Source of the DNA: Volvariella volvacea V23
Taxonomy: Eukaryota > Basidiomycota > Agaricomycetes > Agaricales > Pluteaceae
Direction of reading: 5' to 3'
Length of the DNA stretch: 64,000 nt
NCBI GenBank assembly: GCA_000349905.1
Contig: KB722773.1
Coordinates: forward strand, 51,479-115,478
Positions 37,624-49,396 of the stretch are shown here, piece after piece (positions within the stretch are counted from its first letter, which is position 1; each line of letters opens with the position of its first letter). The notes below the pieces were generated by a model that worked only from the letters and a program-made list of their open reading frames with translations, had not been told where the DNA came from and ran no database searches. The position numbers and the translations under genes are program-made.

Positions 37624-39647
37624 ATGAGCCATCCACACCGCTCATTATCTGTCAACTCTACGAAATCTCACAATCGCCCAACCAGCTCCAATCATCTCAG
37701 CCGCGGAAAAGGGGCGACGGTAGAGCCTGCCTCCAACAGCGACGATGATTCCCAAGAATATGAACGCGCTGGGTCCATCCGTCCTAGATCTCCGATTAAT
37801 CAGTCCTATACAGCTGATGGCATGCAACTCCAAAGTGACGAGGGCGCCGCTGTTGTCAATGTTGGAAGCGGAAACAGGATTTATAATAACAACATCACGC
37901 ACAATTACGATAGGCCCCGCGATGAAGGTAACATTTCTATACGTTCGTATAATGTATCTTCAACTAACCAATGATCTCCCAGCCGCTGAGAGAAAAGCCT
38001 CTTGCTTTAGTCATATACAACGCCATACATACAGGTGAAATTCGCCCAGACCTGCGAGAATGCGACCGAAACACTCACCAATCGGTTATCGATGAGGCTG
38101 TTAACTGGATTCAAATGAAGAACAGGCAGAAGGGCGTCCTTTGGATATCTGGTCCTCCTAAGGTCGGAAAATCGGCTGTCGCCCTCAGCATAGCCAGACG
38201 GCTGGACAGGCCCACATCCATAGCCAAGGTGGCTGCGTCCTTTTTCTTCGCAACGGGCGATCCACAGCGTAGTAATCTCCGCGCGTTCGTTCCGACGCTA
38301 GTCTATCGATTGTCGGTTTGGATGCAAGACAGCGTGGGGAAAGAGATATGGAGAGTTTTAGATCAAGATCCAGGCATACTGAACGCCACGGTGGAGGTCC
38401 AGTGGACCAAGTTGATTGTCGAGACGGTGAACGCGGCCTACGAGAAGGCTCTCTCATCTATGCCTCCTGCTGTCATCATTATCGACGGCCTTGACGAATG
38501 CGCCGACTGGAGAGACCAGATCCGCGTTCTGTACATGATCGCGTCCTGCGGCCCCAACTTTCCTCTCGCGTTCCTGATCAGCAGTAGACCCGAATCTCAC
38601 CTCCTCAACGAGTTTAACACCCGATCCCTCTCCTCCCTCTGTCGACCTAGCATCAACCTCGGCCCACGCAGGGCCACCTCGCAGCGCGCTCAAACCGTCC
38701 CCGCTCCTTTTGGGAACTCACCTTTTTCTAGTTTCCCAAACTTTGCTGGCTCTGCTCCAATGAGAATGTTCGGCCACAGCCAAATGACACCTCCGAGGAC
38801 TGCTTCATTTCCAGGATGTGGGGGGGTTGGGCCTGTTGACCCTATTGCTGCAATGTCCGCATTCAGCGGCGCCTACGGTTTTAACCGAGGTGGCAGTACT
38901 CACTCCTCCATGTTCAATAACTTGGCTTCTGGGGGAGGAGCAGGACTTTTCTCTTTCATGCCACCTAATACGACGTATACAGACACCGCGCGTGTCGATC
39001 CCACGGGAGGTGGCACGAACGCCGCCGAAGATGTTATTTTCGATATTGTCACCTGGGTTGAGAGCACGCCTCGGGATGCGTGTATTGTCTGGCTCTTTGG
39101 CCCCGCTGGGAGTGGCAGCTCCAATATCCTTACGGCCCTCAAAATGCGGCTGTCCCAACACAATGCACAGGCCAAGATTGCGGCTTTTTTCTCCTTTGAG
39201 CGTCGAGTCACATTCCCTAGCAACTTTGTTCAGGCTCTATCGAGTCAACTGTCGATGTCTAACGATGCTCTAGGGCAGGAAGTTAGGAAGGCGACAGCCG
39301 CCAACCCTGCGGCATTTTTTGCCCCGTTGGGTGTTCAGTGGGACAAGCTTATCGTAGAGCCGGTGAGAAGGGCTTTTAGTGAGCATATGGGACTTCTACC
39401 TGCTGTCATTATACTTGATGGTCTTGAACAATGCGGCTCTCGAAGTAACCAGAAGGGGATTCTGGAGCTGATTGCGTTTTGTGGTCCTAATTTCCCTCTA
39501 GCATTTATCATTACTAGCAAGCCCGAACCTCATCTCGTTCAGGCTTTCGATACACCTTCTCTCTCTTCCTGTCATTCTAAAATTGACACGAGTCGATGCA
39601 TAAACAATCAACTAGATGATATACTTATTGCACAACATTTTTCGTAA
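37624..39647 (+). CDS. Double-NACHT NTPase, gene B
   Basis: Exon 37624-37927 joins 37993-39647 to give 652 residues. The acceptor used is GAGAG at 37992 because the stronger CAG 12 bases upstream would shift the frame. The N terminus has SYTADGMQLQSDEGA and GSGNRIYNNNITHN, as in gene A. Domain 1: Walker A GPPKVGKSAVA (about 155) and Walker B VIIIDGLDECAD (about 262-273). A Gly/Phe/Ser/Met-rich linker of about 140 residues separates it from domain 2. There Walker A is GPAGSGSSNIL (about 471, Lys replaced by Ser), while Walker B VIILDGLEQCG is intact. The end is CINNQLDDILIAQHFS. The defect is thus the opposite of that in gene A domain 2. Both domains stop before the winged helix seen in the 29.4-kb gene. 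Confidence 0.85.
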
Positions 39648-39810
39648 TTGTGGGCTGTACTCAAATGTATTTGTTTTTGGATTCCTATCTTTGATTCATA
39701 GACTCCATGCCTTTGTGTCACGTACATATACAGAAGTTACTTGGAAGGTGGTCCGTTTCTTCGCAGTACCAAGTCACAGACAACGTATAGACAACCCGCC
39801 CTAATAATAT

Positions 39811-42800
39811 TCACTGGTAAAACATGGTATTCTTGATATCATCGTGAAGCTTTATTTGGAAACCCTCAGAACAACTCGAATCAGCAAGCAATTGAAGCGA
39901 CTTACCCCTTCACCCCAAGCCTTAACCGCTTCTCGAAACACAGACTCCCTTTCTTCTTGTTTATCCCTCTTTTTCCCCTTTCCTTTGCTCCCGCTGGCGA
40001 TGCTGCTGGCAGTTTCAACTGCCGCGTCGAAGAATTCGTTCAAGTAGAACCGAGCCCGCTCACAGGCTAGGTCAGCGTAATAGGCTGGAGGCACAAGGCT
40101 GACTGCTCTAGTCGCCCTGGCATAAAGGTGACACATGTTATGAATCCCTTGTTGTATTTCGTCGGCCGTGAATCGGTTCTCGTCGTAGACGACGGTGTAG
40201 TGCGTTCCCTTCGCATGTCCCTGGATCGCGACGTGAGACTGGAGGTAAAAGTCGAAGTCGTATCTATCGAGAATAGTTAACAACGACCGAAGAAAGGCGT
40301 TAGTGAAACTCACACAGCGGTGATGCCTTTGTCGATCACAGTGCCGGGTCGAGTATTGCCGCCCTTATCTTTGAACTGAGCATTCGTTGGCGCCATTCTA
40401 AGAGACAGACGGAGTACGTTAGGTCGGCATCAATCATGTTGAATGGTCGAAGTTACCTAGCGTGATGTCGCTTGCTACATGACACGGGTCTGATATTAAA
40501 AGTAGGGTACCATACTTTCAGCGTCGGACACGCACCCACATATAATGATCGATAACAGCGGTCTATAGGCGCTGCCATCTGGGTTTTGGAACTTCGGGTT
40601 CTTGAATGCCTTTCGGATGCCTTTCAATTCTTCCTCAAGAACAATGTCGAATTGGCCCTGACAAATGAAGAAGTTGCTCGTTAGCTCCGTGGCTCTGATC
40701 ATGTTTACATAGAGTAAATCCTCACCTCTGATACGCCATCCCTGAAGACGAAAATACGTTCAGGCAAGACTCCATTTCTCTCCTGATACAATCCCAACCT
40801 CTCAACCAACATCACTTCGATATCATCGACCATCTGTACTATTATGAATAGCCAGGACGGTATCACGCGAGGAGCATACATACTTCGTTTGGCCGTTCAC
40901 CTCGCTCACTGGTCTGCAGTTTGATACTGGCAGGAAACTGAACGAACGAGTCGTCCACATTAGCAACCATCGCGGCTATGGATGGTGTTCCTTCTTGACT
41001 TCCAGGACTCCGATGCGTGACATCAATCCCAACCAACATGGTCTTCTTCTTAGTCAACCACGTCATAGCTCCGTCATCGAGCTATTGAAGATTGAAAAAC
41101 GGGATTAGGCACAGATAAATAAGGGTGCGTGTGACAGAAAACTCACGCGGTGGTTTACCCCCCCAAGTTTCGCGTTGACCTTCAGGGCGACGTTGGAAAA
41201 ATACTGATCGCGCTTCCCTCTCATCACTGTTCTGGCTTGCATAATAACCGTGTGGATGCCCAGCTTAACGTCGCCGATACACTAGCAGCCAAAGTATCAA
41301 CACCAGACGAAAAATGCGACAGATGGAGGGAACTTACCTTCAGAGCTGGATAAATGAACCGGTCTGTCTTCTCGAGCAAAACTAAAACGAAATCTGGGCG
41401 ATCGCCGGTACTCAGCTGCTCGCCCAATTTCCTTCTTAGGATTTCGATCGAGTTGCTCCTCCCTTCATCTCCTTTCAATGGGAGAAGTTGAACGATCTCA
41501 GTTCTTGGAGCTGCTTCTGGCATCGTCATACCGGTACTGGCGCACTTTTCCTTGAACCCATCGACTATCACAGTTAATTTCTGATCTTCTAGGCCAGCGA
41601 TAAACGGGTTCCGCGAATCTTGAACCACTAGGACAGACCAGCTATTAACTGTGGCGCTACGGTGGAATTTGGCATTGACAATGTTCCATCCGCCATTCTG
41701 GATCTGGGGAGTACTTCCTTGGTAACTAATCCTGGGAGGGGGGAGCTCTCGACTGGGAATGACGATTGGATCTAGGTCGACAGAGAGGCCGAAACCCTCC
41801 AGCGAATCAGAGGTATCTTCATCTCTCTTGAATCCAAGTGTTGGAAGACCGTCGTCGACGATCGATTCGAAGTTGGTCTTTGGAGGGTTGCAAGCGTGTC
41901 TGATCATCATGGAAGTTTCGTACTCATCCAACTTTCCACGATAGGCACATCCAGGGAGTATTTCGCACAGTTCGGGAGGGACCCAAATCGCCTTGGCTCT
42001 ATTGCCAACATTGACGACGGGGAGGTCTGGGTGCTTTAGTTCGCGGTCATACCCTGCAGAAATGAAAATCATTATCAGAATCGTTCGAAAGTGAAGGAAA
42101 GGGAAAAAAGCGAAGAAGATGAAATCACTTTTCTTGAAATACTCCTCCACCGAAATCTCGCCAAACTCCTCGCACTGAAATTTGATATTACGCGGAGCCT
42201 TTGATCCAATGGAAAATAGTCTTTTGGTGTAGCCCAAATGTGTGAGCTTGACCTTGATGCTATTTACCATGCGACTCGGCATCCCACCCTCCGAACTGTC
42301 TCTGAATTCTTGGAGGCGTTGGGCGAGGTTTCCGGGCCGCACGAATGCAGCCCAGCAAACATGTCTGTACAAGGTGAAACTGAGTCGATTGTGTGAAAAT
42401 CAGGTAAGCGTGGCTTACATGTTGACCAAAAGCTGACCGTAAGAAGGCCGAGTAGAAATCGAGAAGCCTTTCCAGGCTTCGAGGCCAATGTTGAGCTCAA
42501 ACGACCGGGACTCGGTCATAGATTGGAAGAAGTAGCGGTTTTTCCCGACGCGTACACCCGTACGACCAGCAAACTGCTGAAGGAAGAGGTTTATCGCAGA
42601 AACATATGGTTGGATGTCAAAGTCCCGCTTGTCGGGACGGCCTTCTAGGTAGCTATGAAGGGTCGTTTCATACGTCTGGAGCGCACAGATGATGAAATCA
42701 GTATACTTACCTTTTACTGTCCTCCGACTCAAGCTCCCTCTCGAATTTGATGGAGATGAGATAGACATCGGCATTCGGCCTGGGTTCCTCTTCGCCCTCA

Positions 42801-43504
42801 TCGCGGTATGTGATTGTCACCTCTAACGGCTGCGGAAGCTCTTGGGACGATACCATTCGTTGAGCGTAATCGTGCGCGATATGTGGAAGGCACCATGCGA
42901 GGCTACTGTCCTGTTCGAAAAGTTCTTCGAGAAGTTCGAATAACCTCTTCTTCTTTGCATTCGGTACACTTTTGGGAGTTGACGAAGACGACTCCTGGGT
43001 AGAGTTTGTTGGTGTAATGGTGACGACATAATCAAAGATCGAGCCCTCGTGCTGCACGGCAAAGAAGTTGGCCCGAACGAGGCTAGCTGCACCTTTGGTT
43101 CCAAAATCTGGGCGAAGAGGCCGATCACTGTGGGGGAAAGTTGTGTATGACTGAATAAGAGAGCTGAGCTTGTCGTTGGATAGGTGAGAAGGCACGACCG
43201 CGGGGACGCCTTCATTGAAAATCCCCTTGTCGACAACGCGGGGGCCGCCGCCAACATCACCTGCACCACGACGATTTCGACTCCCCCCACGACCACGGCC
43301 CCTACTATTTCCCCGAAACCCACCTCGAGGAGCAGAGCCGCCTCTAGATGACTCCGAGGAAACGGGGCCGGTGTCATGAGGGTTGATACCACTACCTCCC
43401 TCTGAACTGGCACCACGGCCACGACCACGAGCATTTGAACGCCGACCACGACCACGACCACGACCACGACCGGAGTTGCGACTGGGAGCATTATCGGAAG
43501 ACAT
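39811..43504 (-). CDS. Argonaute, slicer-type catalytic residues present
   Basis: A minus-strand multi-exon gene starting MSSDNAPSRNSGRGRGRGRG, an RG-rich N-terminal tail typical of fungal and animal Argonautes. The N, PAZ (HSYLEGRPDKRDFDIQP, FFQSMTE), MID (RNIKFQCEEFGEISVEEYFKK, then VVNVGNRAKAIWVPPELCEI) and PIWI parts are all visible. PIWI catalytic positions look conserved: Asp in MLVGIDVTHRSPGS, Glu in NEMVDDIEVML, Asp in ERIFVFRDGVSEGQFD and His in GTHYTVVYDENRF. The last exon (39849-39811) encodes LHDDIKNTMFYQ, a standard Argonaute C terminus, after an intron that removes an in-frame stop. It would bind small RNAs and cleave targets, silencing transposons and repeats. It sits between the double-NACHT genes and the orphan-motif gene. 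Confidence 0.93.
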
Positions 43505-44276
43505 GATGCTTGAGGTGGTTGAGTGAAGAGAAAGAGATAGGGGAAGCGGCTCAGAAACGCGTCATTTTGTATGTGTGCACAGCCATGCTAAATTGGTCAT
43601 TTGAGTTTGGGGTTCGAATCCGCATTGGTTCCGGTGGAGATACGAGGGAGCTCCCTTTGAGGAAGAGAGACCCAAAAGCAAGGCCACTCGAAGCTTCGAT
43701 TGAATATCTTATCCCAGTTCATTCATCACTCAATTGGCCTTCGTGGGGAGTTATTTGAATAATTGAGGGGAAGGCTTAGGCTAGGTCCCTTTACGCGTAA
43801 GGCGTCTCGCTACACACCATATTGACGAGTCCCTTCCGCTCTATGCCCCACAATTCACTTAGGCAGCATATCTTTCGATTTGGACCTCTGCAGGCACAAG
43901 TCCCCTTTTGTTTTGATCTGGAATGTTACAATCGGGAAATTGGCACGGATGACATGACACACGACATGGCAGTCCTGTGGGCCATGATAACACAATGATG
44001 GGCTTGTCTGGTAGGTCAACTATTCAGAGTTGCCCATCAAGTAATACAGAGACGCATTTACACGTCGGGGCGAAGTATTAAACCTTAGATAAATGGTACT
44101 GTCAAAGGCCTTCATCTTGCTTCGTCTTCCTTTTCCGGCCCTCCTCTACCGAGCTGTTTGATCCTGACGTGGTCCTACACGCCTGTGAGGACGTCCACGG
44201 GATGCATGGCCATTAGTGTCGTTCGCTGGTAGACGTATGGGCACTTCAATACCTCAATAGCACTGAAGGAAACTCA
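43505..44276. other. Upstream region of Argonaute
   Basis: No gene seen. Confidence 0.5.
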
Positions 44277-44513
44277 CTACTCACCATCATGCGTGCGCAT
44301 GGTCCCTCTAGCGTTTCCCAAGTTCATTTGATTCGATCCCCCATAATTTTTAACCTTCGCTCCGTATTTATAGTAGTCGCCTTCAATGTGATTCACACTG
44401 CCACTAATTGTAACATCTCTCGCGTTGGTGAACCATTGCACGTTGGAGGATCCTAGGAGTGCATCGCCCGTCAAGCTGGTGGGCAGAGTGCTCAGAGCAG
44501 CATGCTTACCCAT
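44277..44513 (-). CDS. Small orphan gene with a NACHT-associated N-terminal-type motif
   Basis: From ATG 44513 the frame reads MGKHAALSTLPTSLTGDALL and then FTNARDVTISGSVNHIEGDYYKYG (positions about 44440-44370). The pattern F-x-NA-x-x-x-x-I-x-G-x-x-x-x-x-x-GD resembles a short motif I recall at the N terminus of many basidiomycete NACHT and kinase-like proteins. No NTPase domain follows: the frame ends at THDGE, or is spliced at GTGAGT (44284-44279) to a short exon. It may be a stand-alone motif protein, a truncated gene or the first exon of an unrecognised gene. Confidence 0.5.
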   Translation of the reverse strand: MGKHAALSTLPTSLTGDALLGSSNVQWFTNARDVTISGSVNHIEGDYYKYGAKVKNYGGSNQMNLGNARGTMRTHDGE

Positions 44514-45979
44514 GAGTGAAGTCAATGGCACGCGGAATATAATGGGAAGGCAGGGGGAGGTGTTGATGTGGCTCAGTGATAAAGCTTCGATACGGCTTAC
44601 CACCTTTTGAACATCTCACTATGACCCGGGAGCGCAGCTAACAACATGAGGCGATATGGCCATGGGGTAACACTACACACGGAGGCATTCAGGGAGCAAT
44701 GACCAAACGATCATGATATGCTAGCTATGAGTTGTTTCATCAATGCAGCACCCCTACCTCGTGTTTAGCTGCTGACGCGGCCGAAAGGTTCGCTAGCTGA
44801 CTAGTCAATAGATTGGAGGCGTGCCACTTGAAAGCCATCCCATCACACGACAACACCTGCCGTGTCTGCCCACATTGGAGTGGTCATCACGTCAGCTAAA
44901 GGACGTGATCAGAATGTTGAAACAATAGCACTTGCCTTTGGTAGCTCCGTTGAGATCTTATACGTGCCGTTTAGAGCTTCAGATCACCCGTTACCAGCAT
45001 GAAGATTCATTCCAAGCTCTGTAAAGAGCTGGCCATTTAGGGTAAGGGGGTGATGGAAGAACAAGGAGCTTTGATGACAACAGGAGAAGGGTGAGGCTGC
45101 ACCTGCATTGGAGCATTCGTCTGTAGTCTGCGTGCTTAGCGTTTAGCGCTCAGGTCCCATCCTCCTTTGCCAGCTTTTGCTATGTTAATGTCCTTACTTA
45201 AAGGTGGCGCCCTATCTCCCATTCTCTGGTTCGCTGTGTTGCTAAACCCTGCCTTTGTCCTGTGAGGAAATTGCTGTGGTGAGCTAGCCATACACGGCGG
45301 TGGGGACAAAGTACCAGCACGTGACTAATTAACATGAACAAACGCAAGGTTTCAACTTGGTCTTCAACTTGACAATCTTCTGGGCTCATGACCCGCAGAA
45401 TTTTATAGCACTTTAACAACACCTGCATCTAGTGGAGAGGCTCGCCAGCATTGGTGTGCGTGAATTTTAAGACACGCTGATGGAATGAATCACATAGCAG
45501 AGCAAATGAGGTAAGCAGCTGTGTAAATGAATACCCCGAGAAGGGTGCCGGTGTAAAGCAATTAATGAATCGAGGGTAGGGAGAATAAAGTGGTGGATGA
45601 ATTTGGTTAGTACTGAACCTGGCTGACACGCCCCAGTTTATCCATCGTCCCATCCTCTAATCTTTACCACAGGCTTCAAGGATGTTGGAAATCCGATCTC
45701 TCTGGAATAAAGTCAGCACTCTTCAGGACAGCACTCTTCAGGACAAGTAATACTCGCCCCGTCGAAAGCAGCAAGAGTCTCTCCGATTGATAACACTTAC
45801 ACCCGTCGGCGCTTTGTAATAAAGCCGCTGAACAAGCAACTCCTCGTTACAAATCATATTGTCTTTCTGTCGATCAGGTCTCTTATTTCCGCCAGAAGCA
45901 AATCTACAATGTTGTGCCCGGATTCAAAATCCGCACGCTCACTCGAATTATCACCATACTGCACACCTCATCACTTGCA
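44514..45979. other. 1.5-kb intergenic stretch
   Basis: Nothing supportable found on either strand. Confidence 0.45.
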
Positions 45980-47330
45980 ATGTCGTTGACTTACTCTGGC
46001 CAACTCTTCCTCCTCGGAGCCACAAGTTATCTGGGCTCTCAGATCCTCGTGGAGATGAATGAACAATTCCCAAATATGCGCGTTGTTGCGCTAGCCAGAA
46101 ATCTCACCCAAGAACGCAAATTTCAACTTGTTCAACTGCACCCGAACGTCATTCTTGTTGAAGGCACCTAGACGACGAAGCGACAATCCGCGAGCAAGCC
46201 ACAAAGGCTGATATTACCGTGCATGCTGCAGATGGAGAGCACGACAAAAGTATTGCAGGTAAGTCGTTGGTGCAATCCCTTCCGCCCTAATCAGCTTACG
46301 GAGGTGGCTCCCTTCAGCCATTATTGCTGGCGCACAAGAAGCCTCGAAGAATCGCCCCGGAAACCCGCCTATCTTTATGCACATTGGCGGTTATGCAACC
46401 CTCTCTGACGAAAGCAAGGGAGAACCCGTCGAACTGGACAAGATTCCGAAGCGGATTGATACCACGTTCACTCACGACCAACTTCCGAATAGTATTTATT
46501 CTAAGCAAGCTATGGTCGTCGAAGAGCTCGGCGAACTCAAGGAGAACCCAGTCAAGACGTTAGTCCTGATTCCAGGTTGGATATATGGTGTAGCAGGTGT
46601 GTATACTCTTTTTCTATTGGTTATCCATCGACTCGTGTGTGTGTTACAAGGTCCACATCAAATTACCCTTCCCCTCCGGCTCTACCTCAACTTTGCGAGA
46701 GCGGCAGGACATGCTGGGACTATTGGACAAGGTCAAAATCGGATCCCACAGATTCACGTCAAGGATGTAGCCAGGTCTGTTGCGGTATTGATCAAAGGCT
46801 CCCTGGAAGGAACGGCGGGGACGGGTAAGCAAGGAGTGTGTACGTATTGAATCTCGAAACTCTTATGAAGACTAGTGACTGACCTCGGTGTTGGTGTAGA
46901 TTTAGCTGCTGCGGATTTCGAAGACACGCCTACATTGAAGCAAGTTCAAGATGCGGTTGGAAATGTAAGCGGATCTCTATCAATATTACGTTCAGCTCTG
47001 ATAACATATTTGCGATGTGTTCAGACCCTCCATGAGCTCGGTCTCGTCTCTCAGCCTGGCTCCAAGACGCTCCCTCCAGAACTCGTGCACAAGACCTTTC
47101 CTGATGGTAAGTCTCCTTATCTACTCAACTTGAATTGTAGCCAACGGAGAACCAACCCACTACCCTTTCTAGTTTGGTTCAGAGGAATTTCTGGAAACTT
47201 GCGTGGCGTGCCTGTAAAATTGAAGAGTCAGTTTGGATTCGAGCTCACGGAATCAAAGAAAGTGCCGTTCTTTGAGAGTCTGAAGGAGGAGGTGAGACTT
47301 GGAGTCAAGGAGATTGGATGGGCAGCGTGA
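45980..47330 (+). CDS. NAD(P)-dependent epimerase/dehydratase-like (extended SDR), apparent one-base deletion
   Basis: It starts MSLTYSGQLFLLGATSYLGSQ, a Rossmann nucleotide-binding motif. Later blocks are FMHIGGYATLSDESKGEP, YSKQAMVVEE (the YxxxK catalytic pair), TLVLIPGWIYGVAG, QIHVKDVARSVAVLI and GNLRGVPVKLKSQFGFE. Introns with canonical ends separate these. After ILVEGT the frame meets TAG at about 46168, while the next frame continues LDDEATIREQATKADIT without an intron, so one base seems missing. Either the gene is recently inactivated or this is a consensus error. The substrate is unknown; such fungal proteins are often annotated NmrA-like or NAD-dependent epimerases. Confidence 0.72.
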
Positions 47331-49396
47331 ATGAATATGCGGTCATTTGAGAAGGAGTCGACTTGAAAATACTGTTTACAATTTCGAAATACTCTGTTCC
47401 ACTGTCTTGGGCCACCGTGACTTATTTGATTAGCTGGCTTAGTTTCAAACGTTGATTAATCAAGCATCTATCGCGCTGAATTTTGACCTGCCGCGTTTTT
47501 GCACATATTACTGCCACGCGCACATCGCTCTACACGGTTGGGCCGAGCACAAATTTAAACACGACGAATGACTGGTCCAGCACGACACCGTCACGGTGAC
47601 AACAGAGCACCCGTCTTATTTGTCCCCACATGGACCAAACACCGCGCTCGCTGTCTTTGCTTTGCACCCTGTCCTCAATTGTCCATGTATCCATCCAGAG
47701 TGCAAAAATACCTCAAAATCCCTGCAAAATCGCCCCAGCGAAGCAGCAACACGGCTGTTGTGTAGTCATCTAGGAGTTGAAAGCTTTTCAAGATAAATAG
47801 GGTCTTCTACCGCCCTAGAAATCCAGTTGGACCTAACATCTGAGCATTGGTCCTCTCGCTTTCCTTCCTGTCGTTCTCAGCCCTTATCTTCCTAGTAGTT
47901 TTGGACGGCGAAATGCGAATAGGCCCGAACCGCCTCATTCTACGTTCTTAGGAGTCCATCACTGCTGAGTGCGTCTGTGTTTTTATCATCCCCCTTTTCG
48001 TCTAATTTCTCATGTCCCCTCCTCCCGACGACGATAGAATCTCGCATATCGGGTCTCTGGTGCTGACCCTTTCCCCTTTCTTCCCCCTTTTCGCGTCTCT
48101 GATCAAGCACCAATTGAAGAGAAGTCGGATCTGCTCCCGGTTGTGAAAATGCCACTGCGCTCAGAAATGTAGGCCCCTAGGCCAGTGTGCAGAACACAAA
48201 ATTGATCCATATTTATAATACTCAAGTCGTTCGTCAATCTTCAGAATTCATATCTCTTCCCCGTGCCGATAGTGCTTTCACGCAGACAAAGAAATCCAGC
48301 GCTCATGTGCTGCGTCTTCCACTGGTTGGTTGGTCTTCGACGAAGAGTCTGATGAAGGCACACAGCCACTAAGGACGATAGCAAACTTATCTCGGCAACT
48401 AGAGCAGTCGTAGCTGCAGCACCCATCGTCCTTGAAGTGAGTGAGGAGGCTGATGACAGGTTTCATCCAGTACGTGCGTCATTACCCTACACGTTTCTTA
48501 CTCTTATACCATTTCTTTTCAGGCCAAATTTCCACACACCGCCCTCAGACGTCTCAGATGATTCACTCCTTCGTCTGACCTTGTCGGCTTTTAGCTCTAC
48601 CGTCAAGGGCGAGGCGGACACTGCGGTATTGATGCCTGCTTTCGGATCTGCAATAGTGGGGTTGCTGACAAATGTCTGTTTTGATGCAAACGGGAAATAC
48701 GTCCTGACCTCTTCGTCTGTATACGCATTCACGTTGTGAATGCCATCCTTCACCTTTGTAGTCACGATCGGTAGCGAGTAAGACATAGATTCTGGGGTAA
48801 AGACAGGAGTGGAAAGTGTACAGGGAATAACGACAGTCATCCAGCATCAGATAGAAATCCGAACGTTCAGTACGATGACTAGGATAATGGTAGTCGAATT
48901 CAAGCATTGGTTTTGGATCAGCGTGGGAGGTTACGTTGGGTTCCCACCGGACCGTTTCAAGGCGATTGTGCACATTATACTCTGTACGTTGCCATCGAGG
49001 TTAGTTTTGGTATAGGATACGTATAAACGCCAGCTTCCTCTGTTCGTCGTACAATTAGCATCAACTCTGCCATACCCCGTAGAAGGCATTGAGTGTGGGT
49101 GAAGTAGCTAAGCGCCTGCCCGACCAAGCGCCCAAGCTCGAGGCGCACACGTGCACGCCTTGATGCATTGCCTGCGCACCCACTCCCGCTTCTTTCCTCA
49201 GTCCACGACAAGGCTCCAATCTCAAAGCAAACAGCGTCTATAGCATCCATTGTCAAGCACTCGTACTCACCGTCAAGCTTATCCTCGTTACCCAAACTTC
49301 CAGTCTACGCCGCGCCTTTCAAGTTCACCCACGTCCCGCCTTTCCGTTCCAGCACTCTCTCCCACGCCAGCTTCGCATCTTCCAAATTCCTGTAAC
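47331..49396. other. 2.1-kb stretch, one weak candidate gene
   Basis: Apart from the possible minus-strand exon listed at 48487-48840 I see no supported gene. Confidence 0.35.
48487..48840 (-). CDS. Possible hypothetical exon
   Basis: This minus-strand frame has protein-like composition (for example KVKDGIHNVNAYTDEEVRTY and FVSNPTIADPKAGIN), and an overlapping frame upstream reads PKPMLEFDYHYPSHRTERSD, which could be an earlier exon. I recognise no domain and could not settle the splicing. It may be noise. Confidence 0.22.
   Translation of the reverse strand: MTVVIPCTLSTPVFTPESMSYSLPIVTTKVKDGIHNVNAYTDEEVRTYFPFASKQTFVSNPTIADPKAGINTAVSASPLTVELKADKVRRRSESSETSEGGVWKFGLKRNGIRVRNV

Noticed and set aside
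37745..38038. Frameshift at the start of exon 2 of double-NACHT gene B
   Set aside because: Using the AG at 37991-37992 as acceptor keeps the frame (D-E-E-K-P-L-A-L-V), so an indel need not be invoked, though the acceptor is weak.
43600..43640. Possible tRNA, because GGTTCGAATCC resembles a B box
   Set aside because: No cloverleaf, acceptor stem or A box can be drawn around it.
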